From NCBI RefSeq assembly GCF_014495685.1, contig NZ_JACTVI010000031.1:1-64000 (forward strand): 64,000 nt of DNA. The letters are read 5' to 3'. Positions within the stretch are counted from its first letter, which is position 1, and each line of letters begins with the position of its first letter. Positions 26,024 through 33,713 of this stretch are shown here, piece after piece. A model generated the notes under the pieces. The model was not told the DNA's origin. It worked only from the letters and a program-made list of their open reading frames with translations, and made no database searches. A program made the translations under genes and the position numbers. The DNA comes from Streptomyces sp. TRM68367. Lineage in GTDB: Bacteria; Actinomycetota; Actinomycetes; Streptomycetales; Streptomycetaceae.

Positions 26024-26484
26024 GTGAACGAGGACGGTACCGAGGCCCACCTCGACTCCGCCACCGCGAAGCAGGTCTACGACACCTACCGCGGCTGGGT
26101 GAACGACGACATCGTGGCCCCCGGCGCACGTGACGAGACGGGCACGACCTGGACCGGCGTCTTCCCCAAGGGCAAGGTCGGCGTCATGCCGATGCCGTCG
26201 ACCACGCTGGGCCTGATGCCCAAGAACCTCGACCTCGGCGTCGCGCCCATCCCGGGCCCCGACGGCGGCAAGTCGACCTTCGTCGGCGGCGACGCCATCG
26301 GCATCTCCGCCACCAGCGAGTCGGCCGACCAGGCCTGGAACTTCCTCGCCTGGTCCCTGGACGAGAAGGCACAGGTCGACGTGGTCGCCGCGCACAAGGA
26401 CGTGGTGGCGCGCACCGAACTCGCGTCCAACAAGCACTCCAAGGCCGACCCGCGGCTGGTGACCATCAGCGCGCCCGTCTCGCT
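26024..26484 (+). pseudogene. Internal fragment of a sugar ABC transporter substrate-binding protein
   Basis: The frame reads LDSATAKQVYDTYRGWVND, KGKVGVMPMPSTTLGLMPKN, VAPIPGPDGGKSTFVGGDAI and AWNFLAWSLDEKAQVDVVA. These are typical middle-to-late segments of family 1 (MalE-like) binding proteins. There is no signal peptide, lipobox or C-terminus. At about 26485 it passes in frame into GH127 sequence, so a deletion joined two genes. Any product would be a non-functional hybrid. Confidence 0.82.
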
Positions 26485-27209
26485 GCTCGCGGCGGTCGTA
26501 CGGCAGTGGGAGGCCACGGTCGCCCGGCGGACGTATCTGACCGGCGGCATGGGCTCGCACCACCGGGACGAGTCCTTCGGCGACGACTTCGTGCTGCCGC
26601 CGGACCGCGCCTACTCCGAGACCTGCGCCGCCGTCGCGTCCGTGATGCTCAGCTGGCGGCTGCTGCTCGCCACCGGCGAGCCGCGCTTCGCCGACCTGGC
26701 CGAGCGGACCCTGTTCAACGTGGTCGCCACCTCCCCCTCGGAGGACGGCCGGGCCTTCTTCTACGCCAACACCCTGCACCGGCGCCACCGCGGCACCGTG
26801 CCCGCCCCGGACGCGCCGAGCCCGCGTGCCGAATCGAGTCTGCGCGCCCCGTGGTTCGAGGTGTCCTGCTGCCCGACCAACGTCGCGCGCACCCTGGCCC
26901 TCCTGCCCGGTTGTCTGGCGACTGAGGACAACGGTGGCCTGCAACTGCACCAGTACGCCGGTGCAGAGATCACCACCTCCCTCGCCGCGCTGCGGGTTCG
27001 TACCGAGGGACGGGGCCGGTGGAACCGTGACCGTCGCCGGGGACCCCACCGCACACGGCGACACGCCGTGGCCGTACCAGCCGCTCGGACACCCGGCCGC
27101 GGAGGCCGCCACCGTCGGCATCGCCCTGGTGCCCTACTACTTCTGGGCGAACCGCGGGCCTTCGACGATGCGCGTGTGGCTTCCGACGGCAACACCCAAG
27201 GGGAGGTAG
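26485..27209 (+). pseudogene. GH127-like beta-L-arabinofuranosidase remnant
   Basis: The fragment keeps family hallmarks: RRTYLTGGMGSHHRDESFG, YSETCAAVASVMLSWRLL (the E-T-C element), RPWFEVSCCPTN-like text (FEVSCCPTNVARTLA), then after a shift of frame near 26990 the true C-terminus VPYYFWANRGPSTMRVWLP to TAG at 27207-27209. In GH127 enzymes the Glu and the paired cysteines form the zinc-assisted active site. The N-terminal 300 residues and an internal segment are missing. Confidence 0.82.
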
Positions 27210-27211
27210 CC

Positions 27212-28195
27212 ATGCACGCACCGCGAAGACGCCACCGTCGGGGAACCGTGGCCGGAGCGCTCGCCCTGGCCTTGCTGGCCTCGCTGGCCGCCACCTGCCC
27301 GGCCGCCGCGGACAACTCGGCCATCGGCTACCCGGTCTACTCCGGATCCGCCCCCCCCGTGCCGGAACTGCCCGCCGGTTTCGCCCCGCACCGCACCCTG
27401 CGCGCCCAGTACGAGGCCGACCGCAGGGCCGGGGACGGTACCGACTTCTGGATGGACCGCATGCTGGCCCGCAAGGGTGAGGACCCGGCAGGCGACTGGC
27501 TGTTCACCCGGGGCCGGGCGGTGTTCATGAAGGAACACGACCCCGCGCGGCTCGGCTTCGCCGGCCAGGTCGCGTACTGGAGAGCATCGACAACCGCTCC
27601 GCCTACACGCTCACCCTGGCCGTGAACGGCGAGAACCTCACCCTCCGGGAGGACACCAGCGCCCGGACACAGACCCCCAGTCACTGGCGCAGCGAGTTCA
27701 CCCACGAGGCCACCGGCCTGGAGGTGACCCAGACCAAGTTCATCACCGACGCGAACGTCGCCTTGACGAACCTGGCCCTCACCAACACCGGTTCCGTATC
27801 CACCAGAGCGGGCGATCTCCTCGGTGACGAAGCCGAGTTGGAACCTCGCCCGGTACGCGGAACAGAACGTGCGGGGCCAGCTGGAGCACTACGACCACGA
27901 CGGCAACGGCCTGATCGAGTACGACTGGGGCGCCATGACCGGCAACGACGCCGACGCGGTGTCCTTCGACTGGCGGCCCGGGAACCTCGACCGCGGAATC
28001 GGCGTACGTGTACGCAATGCCCTGGCGGCGGCCCGCGCGTACGAGCTGCTCGGCGAGACCGCGAAGGCCCGCGCGTCGCCACGACCGTCGCGCGCTTCAC
28101 CGAGGCGGGTACATACACACTCGAACTCACCGCCAGCGACGGCGCGTCGGAGTCCTCGAAACGGGTCGTGGTGAAGGCGGAGGGGCTGGGCCACG
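27212..28195 (+). pseudogene. Secreted MGH1-like glycoside hydrolase, broken
   Basis: Signal peptide (AGALALALLASLAATCPAAA) and N-terminal domain (GTDFWMDRMLARKGEDPAGD, RGRAVFMKEHDPARLGFAGQ) start in one frame from ATG 27212. A frameshift near 27583 moves the continuation (SIDNRSAYTLTLAVNGE, SEFTHEATGLEVTQTKFIT) to another frame. A deletion near 27825 jumps to part of an MGH1-like catalytic domain (ARYAEQNVRGQLEHYDHDG, LIEYDWGAMTGNDADAVSF). A PKD-like scrap (FTEAGTYTLELTASDG) closes it. At least three lesions. Confidence 0.8.
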
Positions 28196-28802
28196 GCAGG
28201 CGTCACGGTGACCGTGAACGGGGTCCGGCAGCGGGTGCAGGCCGTGCCCGGCAGCTATCTCACGCTGAGCAGGAGGTGGCGCAGCGGCGACCGGGTGGGC
28301 ATCTCCACGCCGTACCGGCTGCGCGTCGAACGGGCCCCGGACGACCCCGCCGTCCAGTCGCTGTTCTACGGGCCGGTAACTCCTGGTGGCCCAGAACCCC
28401 GAACAGGCGTTCCGCACCTTCTCCTTCTACCGGCACTTCACGCTCCGGGGCGACCTGGCCGACGCGATCCGGCCCGAGGGCAGGCCCCTGCACTTCACCA
28501 CGCACGGACTGACCCTCGCCCCGTTCCACATCGGGGACGACACCCGCTACCACGCCTACTTCAGGCGCTCCGAGCCTGTCGTCGTGTTCGGCGCCGCTGA
28601 CTCGGGCGTCCCCAACCGCGCCCGCGCCGACGGCCTGACCTTCCTCGACGCGCTCTGGCAGCAGGCGCCGTTCGCGGCCTCCGCCCAGTTCGTGCGCGCG
28701 GTGCGCGGCCTCGCCGACACCTATCTGTCCGCGGGGCTGTTCAGCAGCACCGAGCGCGACCGGGTCGTCGCGGCCGCGGTGGACGCGGACCTGAGACGGT
28801 GA
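28196..28802 (+). pseudogene. C-terminal remnant of a large secreted glycosidase with FIMAH-type tail
   Basis: VTVNGVRQRVQAVPGSYLTL and GDRVGISTPYRLRVERAPDD, then ALFYGPV-like text, belong to the beta-sandwich that follows GH127 catalytic domains. After a frameshift near 28385 the rest reads GLTLAPFHIGDDTRYHAYF, then a FIMAH-like module (FVRAVRGLADTYLSAGLFSS, TERDRVVAAAV) to TGA at 28800. It is the tail of a second secreted sugar hydrolase; the catalytic part is absent. Confidence 0.75.
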
Positions 28803-28898
28803 GACCAGGCGTTGAGAGCGGGCGTTGAGACCGCGCCTGCGGGCCTGTCGTAGGCGGGAGCGCCTGCGTGTACGTGACGTAGGGGCGGCGAGGCGTTT

Positions 28899-28911
28899 TA
28901 TAGTCGTTTGA
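28899..28911 (+). promoter_or_regulatory. -10 box giving a leaderless DUF998 mRNA
   Basis: TATAGT (28899-28904) is a near-consensus -10 box ending six bases before ATG 28911 (CGTTTG between). There is no ribosome-binding site. A weak GTGACG lies about 19 bases upstream as a possible -35 element. Confidence 0.6.
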
Positions 28912-29510
28912 TGCAATTGGTGCCGAGATGGATCCTGCTCTCGTCGGGTTGTGCGCCCTTGTTGCTGATCGCGGGCTGGACGATCGCGGCGGCGCTGGAA
29001 GGGTCCGCGTACGACCCCGTCACCCAGACGATCAGCGTCCTGGCGGCCTACGGGTCGCCGGGATTCTGGGTGATGTCCGGAGCACTGCTCGCGCTCGGCG
29101 TCTGCCATCTGCTCACCGCCTGGGGCCTGCGCCCGGCCGCACTCGCCGGACGCCTGGCGCTGGGCGGCGGGGGAGTGGCGGCGCTCGCGGTGGTCCTGAT
29201 CCCGGCGCCGAGCAGCGGCGGCTCCCTGCGCCACGGTTCGGTCGCCGCGGTGGGCTTCGGCCTCCTGGCGGTGTGGCCGGTCCTGGCCGCAGACCGCAGC
29301 GCCACCGCGCCCTGGGGACTGCGGCCGACGCCCGCTCTCGCGGCGACCGCGCTGATGACCGTCGGCGCGGCGTGGTTCGTCGTCGAGATGCACCACCACG
29401 GCGCCCCCGGAGTCGCCGAACGCGTGGTGACCTCCATGCAGTCCCTGTGGCCCTTCGTCGTCGCCGCCTCCTGTCTCCGGCACAGGGAACACGCGAAACC
29501 GCCTGCTTGA
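28911..29510 (+). CDS. DUF998 family membrane protein
   Basis: About 199 residues with five or six hydrophobic helices: CAPLLLIAGWTIAAALEG, WVMSGALLALGVCHLLTAWG, LALGGGGVAALAVVLIPAP, VAAVGFGLLAVWPVLAA and others. The SAYDPVTQTISVLAAYG segment is characteristic of DUF998. Function unknown; likely a small integral membrane protein of the cytoplasmic membrane. A TTG directly precedes the ATG, but the predicted transcription start coincides with the ATG. Confidence 0.85.
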   Translation: MQLVPRWILLSSGCAPLLLIAGWTIAAALEGSAYDPVTQTISVLAAYGSPGFWVMSGALLALGVCHLLTAWGLRPAALAGRLALGGGGVAALAVVLIPAPSSGGSLRHGSVAAVGFGLLAVWPVLAADRSATAPWGLRPTPALAATALMTVGAAWFVVEMHHHGAPGVAERVVTSMQSLWPFVVAASCLRHREHAKPPA

Positions 29511-29513
29511 CCG

Positions 29514-30383
29514 TCAGTCCTGGTCCAGGAACTCCGCGACGCTCGCCACGAACCGGTCGGCATCGTCGAGCCACGGGTAGTGCCCGGCACCGGGCTGGAC
29601 GACGAGCCCGGCGTTCGGGAACAGCCGGGCGAATTCGGCTGTCGTGGCCGGAGGCGCACCCGGATCGACCTCCCCGGCCAGCAACAGCACCGGCGCGGTG
29701 AACCGGGCCAGGGCGGCGCGGGTGGCGTCCGGGCCGAACGCGCCCTCGGCACCGAACGCGGCCACGATCTCCGTGTCCATCCGCTCGTTCCCGGCCGCCT
29801 GATGGGCCCGGGCCGCCTCGTCCCAACGGCCGTAGTTCAGCGGTGCGATGGCCTTCCACCTGTCGTCGGTGGCCTGGCCCGCCGCGATCGCCGCAAGGGC
29901 GGCGATCGCCTCCGGGAACCACGGTTCGTGCCGACGCAGCCGCGCGGTCCGCAGCCGGAGATCTCCGGTGATCGTGATGCCCACGGCCCGCACACTCGGC
30001 GTGACCAGCGCGAGTCTGCTGACGCGTTCCGGATGCCGGGCCGCGTACTGGACGGCCGGATTCGCTCCGGCGCTGTGCGCGAGCAGGTCCATCCGCTCCA
30101 GGCCGAGGTGGCGGCGCAGGGCCTCCACGTCGTCGACGAGCCGGTCGCTTCGGCAGGAGGAGAGGTCGTCCGGCATCGCCGACCGGCCGGTGCCGCGGAG
30201 ATCGAGCCTGATCACCTGGCGGTGCCCGGACAGTCCACCGAGGTCTCCCAGGTATGCGGAGTCCGTCGGTCCTCCTGGCAGGCAGATCACGGGACGGCCG
30301 TCGCCGACGACGTGGTACGCGAGCTTGGTTCCGTCATATGAGTCGTATGAGTCATATGCGCCGTATGAAGGGAAGGCGAGCAT
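29514..30383 (-). CDS. Alpha/beta-hydrolase (proline iminopeptidase-like fold)
   Basis: A 289-residue hydrolase. The oxyanion region is GRPVICLPGGPTDSAY, the nucleophile Ser is in LLAHSAGANPA (AHSAG instead of GHSxG), the Asp is near LAGEVDPGAPP and the His in GAGHYPWLDD. RLDLRGTGRSAMP is typical of the family. The first 17 residues consist mainly of repeated SYD/AYD units encoded by a 9-bp tandem repeat. It is divergent from the VOC gene with a 35-base gap. Substrate unknown. Confidence 0.88.
   Translation of the reverse strand: MLAFPSYGAYDSYDSYDGTKLAYHVVGDGRPVICLPGGPTDSAYLGDLGGLSGHRQVIRLDLRGTGRSAMPDDLSSCRSDRLVDDVEALRRHLGLERMDLLAHSAGANPAVQYAARHPERVSRLALVTPSVRAVGITITGDLRLRTARLRRHEPWFPEAIAALAAIAAGQATDDRWKAIAPLNYGRWDEAARAHQAAGNERMDTEIVAAFGAEGAFGPDATRAALARFTAPVLLLAGEVDPGAPPATTAEFARLFPNAGLVVQPGAGHYPWLDDADRFVASVAEFLDQD
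30334..30369. repeat. Four 9-bp tandem repeats inside the hydrolase 5' end
   Basis: TCATATGAG, TCGTATGAG, TCATATGCG and CCGTATGAA follow one another without gap. On the minus strand they encode AYD-SYD-SYD near the hydrolase N-terminus. The AT-rich units contrast with the surrounding GC-rich DNA. Because 9 is a multiple of three, copy-number change would leave the frame intact. Confidence 0.8.
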
Positions 30384-30406
30384 GGCAGGGCCTTTCGGGG
30401 CTGCGT

Positions 30407-30412
30407 TAGTGT
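30407..30412 (+). promoter_or_regulatory. -10 box of the VOC gene; leaderless start
   Basis: TAGTGT fits TAnnnT and ends six bases before ATG 30419, with only CGCCCC between. A transcript beginning at the ATG is expected. Confidence 0.5.
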
Positions 30413-30418
30413 CGCCCC

Positions 30419-30856
30419 ATGGAACAGCGCATCAGCCTGGTCACGCTGGGAGTTTCCGATGTGGCGCGTGCTCGCGCCTTCTACGAGGCCCTGGGCTGGC
30501 GGGGGCAGGAGGTCGAGGAGACCGTGTTCTTCCAGGCGGGCGGTCTGGCCCTGGTCCTGTGGGGACGCGCCAAGCTCGCCCGGGACTGCGCGCTGACGGA
30601 CAGCGGGACGGCCGACTTCGGCGGGATCGTCCTGGCGCACAACGTGCGCTCCGACGCAGAGGTGGACGCGCTGCTGGCGGCAGCGGAGCAGGCCGGAGCG
30701 ACCATCACCAAGCCCGCGGCCGTCAACCCCATCGGCTTCTACGCCGGCGCCTTCGTCGACCCCGACGGCCACGCCTGGGAGATCGCGCACAACCCCGGAT
30801 TCACGCTCGCGGAGGACGGCTCGCTCATCCTCCCCGACTTCGGCAGCATCGGTTAG
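30419..30856 (+). CDS. VOC family (glyoxalase/bleomycin-resistance-like) protein
   Basis: A 145-residue protein with two beta-alpha-beta-beta-beta modules. The first is RISLVTLGVSDVARARAFYE with LGWRGQEVEETVFFQAGGLAL, and the second ends in FVDPDGHAWEIAHNPGF, the usual metal-binding C-terminal motif. Members are small metalloenzymes or binding proteins. The exact substrate cannot be inferred. Divergent from the alpha/beta-hydrolase. Confidence 0.9.
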   Translation: MEQRISLVTLGVSDVARARAFYEALGWRGQEVEETVFFQAGGLALVLWGRAKLARDCALTDSGTADFGGIVLAHNVRSDAEVDALLAAAEQAGATITKPAAVNPIGFYAGAFVDPDGHAWEIAHNPGFTLAEDGSLILPDFGSIG

Positions 30857-30861
30857 GCGTG

Positions 30862-31050
30862 GCCATCGCGGGGAGGACCACCGCTCCCGCGATGCGGGCG
30901 CGGCCCGTGAAACGCGTGAACGTGTCGACGTTGGCCTCCATCTCCGCCGCCACGTCCACATACGGGATCCCCGCGCGCAGGGCCGCCTCGATCAAGGGGG
31001 CGGCCGTCGCGGCTAACGGCCCGGCACAGTTGATCACGGCCGCCGCCGTA
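30862..31050 (-). pseudogene. Fragment of a saccharopine-dehydrogenase-like gene
   Basis: One frame reads VINCAGPLAATAAPLIEAAL, then RAGIPYVDVAAEMEANVDTF and a closing AVVLPAMA. This is the conserved segment of saccharopine reductase-like NAD(P)-binding proteins near residues 70-130. The N-terminal Rossmann strand and the rest of the protein are missing. It lies between the VOC stop and a hairpin/repeat block. Confidence 0.75.
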
Positions 31051-31099
31051 CCGGCCCAAGGGCCGGTCCCTTCTCACCGGTCTTTCTCACCGGTCCCGG
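31050..31099. repeat. Hairpin followed by short tandem repeats
   Basis: ACCGGCCC-AA-GGGCCGGT (31050-31067) is a perfect 8-bp stem. It runs straight into tandem units of the type CCCTTCTCACCGGT and CTTTCTCACCGGT (about 31067-31092). It marks a junction between two gene remnants and could stop transcription, but its arrangement also suggests a deletion scar. Confidence 0.45.
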
Positions 31100-31288
31100 T
31101 CGGGCTGATCGGGCGCGTCGATCGCGCCACCGGCGCCTCCGCCCGGCCGCCCTCGATCGGCCGGGCACTGGCGTGCCGCAACCGGGCCGCCTCGTCGGCC
31201 AGTTCGGCCAGGGCGATCGGGTAGCGGTGCACGGGTTGCAGGTCAGGGAGCAGGCCGGGCCAGACGGTGTCGATGACGTGCGCGGGGG
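31074..31288 (-). other. Unidentified coding-like remnant downstream of the sugar-binding protein gene
   Basis: Right after the stop of the binding-protein gene, another frame reads HVIDTVWPGLLPDLQPVHRY, then PIALAELADEAARLRH, with strong third-position GC, to TGA at 31074. It has no start, no ribosome-binding site and no family I recognise. It is most likely the 3' end of a deleted gene. Confidence 0.4.
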
Positions 31289-32446
31289 CTACTTGCCCCA
31301 GAGCTTCCGGTAGGCCTCGCGGTAGCCCTTCGGGTCCCAGGTGGAGGCGCCGCCGCTGTTCTTGGCCGTGGCGATGTGTGCGGGCGCGACGTATCCGCTG
31401 GCCGGTTTGCCGGAGAAGGCGCGGTTGAACTCGTCGATGATCTGCCAGCCCTGCTCGTTGAGCGGCTCGGGCACGGTCGCGGACTGGAACTGCTTGTCGT
31501 TGATGCGCTGGAAGGCGGAGGAGTCGCCGTCGCCCGCGCCGATGTTGAAGGGGGTTCCGCCGCCCTGCTTGCCGCCGGAGCGCAGGGCGGGCGCCGCGTC
31601 GCCGAAGTACAGGTCGTTGATGGCGACGGAGTACGTCCACTTGTTGCGGTAGCGGGCCAGGAGGGAGCTGACTTCTGTCGGGGTGCGGCTGCTGGAGTCC
31701 GGGATCGGGATGTTCTCGGTCGCCAGCAGATTCACGTCGGAGCAGGTGCCGAGTTCCTTCTTGATCAGGCTCGCCTTCATGTCGGCGAAGGGGATCGAGG
31801 CGTCGGTGAAGACGACGACGCCTGCGGTGCCGTTCGACTGGGCGATGACCCAGTCCGCGCTGATCTTCGCGACCTCCTTGACGTCGGTGGTGACGTTGGT
31901 GAACAGCTTCGGATTCTTGCTGGGGCCGGGGTTGTCGACCGCGTGCCAGCCGATGAGGGGGATGTTCCTGGCGTTCGCCTGGCGTACCTGTTCCGAGGTC
32001 GTCTTCGGGTCGAAGCCGCCGATCACGATGCCGGCGGGGTTGAGCGCGATGGCCTGGCTGAACGCCTTCTGCACGCCCGCGGGCGAGCCTTGGCCGTCGA
32101 TCACCCTGATTTTCCAGCCGATGGTCTTCGCGGCTTCTCGCACTCCCTGGGCCGCACCCGAGATTCCGGGGTTGGTCATGGTGTCGGCGACGTAGACGAT
32201 GGTCTTCCGGCCGGAGACCGCGCGAGGGCCGCTGGTCGGCCCGTGCCAGGGGGTGTCGGTGGCCTCGGCGGCGGCGACCGCCTGCTTCGCGCGGGCGAGA
32301 GTGGAGGGACAGCCCGCCTTCGATGAACCGGCCGTGGCGGAGCCGCCCATCTGCGAGCCGCGGACGCAGCCGGTGAGGGATGCGGTGAGCACGGCCAGGG
32401 CTGCCACGGCTTTTACTGACTGCTTGCGGCTGGGGTGGTACGGCAT
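31289..32446 (-). CDS. Ribose-type ABC transporter substrate-binding lipoprotein
   Basis: A 385-residue protein. A short N-terminus leads to a hydrophobic stretch with lipobox LTGC (AVLTASLTGC), followed by a Ser/Gly linker. The periplasmic-binding-protein fold of the LacI/RbsB type follows: IVYVADTMTNPGISGAAQGV, GIVIGGFDPKTTSEQ and VVFTDASIPFADMKASLIKK. AAGGAG precedes ATG 32446. Last gene of the operon ATPase-permease-binding protein. In context it should bind a sugar acid or related carbohydrate; the ligand is inferred from neighbouring catabolic genes. Confidence 0.92.
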   Translation of the reverse strand: MPYHPSRKQSVKAVAALAVLTASLTGCVRGSQMGGSATAGSSKAGCPSTLARAKQAVAAAEATDTPWHGPTSGPRAVSGRKTIVYVADTMTNPGISGAAQGVREAAKTIGWKIRVIDGQGSPAGVQKAFSQAIALNPAGIVIGGFDPKTTSEQVRQANARNIPLIGWHAVDNPGPSKNPKLFTNVTTDVKEVAKISADWVIAQSNGTAGVVVFTDASIPFADMKASLIKKELGTCSDVNLLATENIPIPDSSSRTPTEVSSLLARYRNKWTYSVAINDLYFGDAAPALRSGGKQGGGTPFNIGAGDGDSSAFQRINDKQFQSATVPEPLNEQGWQIIDEFNRAFSGKPASGYVAPAHIATAKNSGGASTWDPKGYREAYRKLWGK

Positions 32447-32522
32447 GGGGCGGCTCCTTGGTGACGTGCGGAAGGCAGAGGGGCGGGCGAGCGGGAATGA
32501 CCGGATGCGGTGGGGCGGCGAG

Positions 32523-33713
32523 TTACGGGACCCGGTGGTGCCCGGAATCCTGGGAGGGCGGTTCGGTGATCGCGCCGCCGGACTGCGAGCCTGACGTGCC
32601 GTCGGACAGCGCACCCGGTGTGCCATCGGACTGTGCGCCAGTCGTGCCGCCGGACAGTGACCGCCGGGTCGCGACGGCCCCGGCGCGCAGCCGGCGCCGC
32701 GCCGACAGGCCCGCGAGGCCGACGGCGATCAGCAGCGTGCCGCCGTTGAACAGCGGAGTGACCCAGAAGTCGGCCCCGGCCAGGGTGATGCCGGACAGGC
32801 CGACAGCGAGGACGGTGACGGCGACGATGGTGCCCAGGGCGTTGGCCCGCCCGGGTTTGATGGCGGTCGAGCCGAGCAGCGCGCCCACGAAGGCGGGCAG
32901 CAGATAGTCCTGGCCGCCGCTCGGGTTGCCGATCTGCTGCTGGGCGGCGAGTAGCACGCCGGACACGCCGACGACGAAGCCGGAGCCGGCGAAGGCGTAG
33001 ATGCTGTAGCGGCGTGTCGGGATGCCGACGAGGTCGGCGGCCCGGGCGTTCGAGCCGATGACGTACAGGTAGCGGCCCAGCGGCAGGCGTTCGAGCACCA
33101 GCCACAGGACGAACGCGAGCACCAGGACGTAGAAGGCGGGCACCGGCAGGCCGAGGAACGTCGAGGTGTACAGGTCGGTGAACCAGGCCGGCAGGCCCTC
33201 GGGACCGGGGACGATGCGAGCGCCGTTGGTGATCCAGAGGGTGACGGCGTAGAGCACGCTGCCGGTACCGAGGGTGGCGATGAAGGAGTCGATCTTCGCC
33301 AGCTCGACGAGCAGGCCGTTCATGACGCCGACTACGGTGCCTCCGGCGATCGTCACCAGGCAGGCGAGCTGCCAGGGCCAGCCGCTGTGCACGATGAGCT
33401 GCATCGTCAGCACGTGCCAGAGGCCGAGCCCGTAGCCGATGGACAGGTCGAACTTGCCGGTGACGATGGGGATCATCGCGCCGAGCGCGAGCATCGCGGG
33501 GATGGCGTTGGTGGACAGCAGCGAGGTGAGGTTGTCCGACGTGGGGAAGGAGTCGGGCATCGTCACGGTGAAGATCAGGAAGAGCAGGGCGGTGAGCGCC
33601 AGGAGCCCGTAGGTGCCGATCAGGTGGCCGCGCAACCGGCTGCTGCCGCGCTGTTTGCCGTCACCCGAAGTGGTACGCGTCCTGCCGGGAGAGGGTTCGG
33701 TCTCGATGGCCAT
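32523..33713 (-). CDS. Ribose-type ABC transporter permease (RbsC family)
   Basis: A 396-residue membrane protein with about nine or ten helices. Family landmarks are ALGAMIPIVTGKFDLSIGYG, then GVMNGLLVELAKIDSFIATLG and YLYVIGSNARAADLVGIPTR. The last 50 residues form a hydrophilic tail with a DGT-rich repeat (QSDGTPGALSDGTSGSQSGG), not typical of the family. ATG 33713 overlaps the last base of the ATPase stop (TGATG), so translation is coupled. Confidence 0.93.
   Translation of the reverse strand: MAIETEPSPGRTRTTSGDGKQRGSSRLRGHLIGTYGLLALTALLFLIFTVTMPDSFPTSDNLTSLLSTNAIPAMLALGAMIPIVTGKFDLSIGYGLGLWHVLTMQLIVHSGWPWQLACLVTIAGGTVVGVMNGLLVELAKIDSFIATLGTGSVLYAVTLWITNGARIVPGPEGLPAWFTDLYTSTFLGLPVPAFYVLVLAFVLWLVLERLPLGRYLYVIGSNARAADLVGIPTRRYSIYAFAGSGFVVGVSGVLLAAQQQIGNPSGGQDYLLPAFVGALLGSTAIKPGRANALGTIVAVTVLAVGLSGITLAGADFWVTPLFNGGTLLIAVGLAGLSARRRLRAGAVATRRSLSGGTTGAQSDGTPGALSDGTSGSQSGGAITEPPSQDSGHHRVP

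Noticed and set aside
26024..27625. A single 533-residue plus-strand gene
   Set aside because: It starts inside a sugar-binding protein, changes to GH127 in mid-frame, loses the true GH127 frame, then runs into a signal peptide of another gene; it is a chain of fragments.
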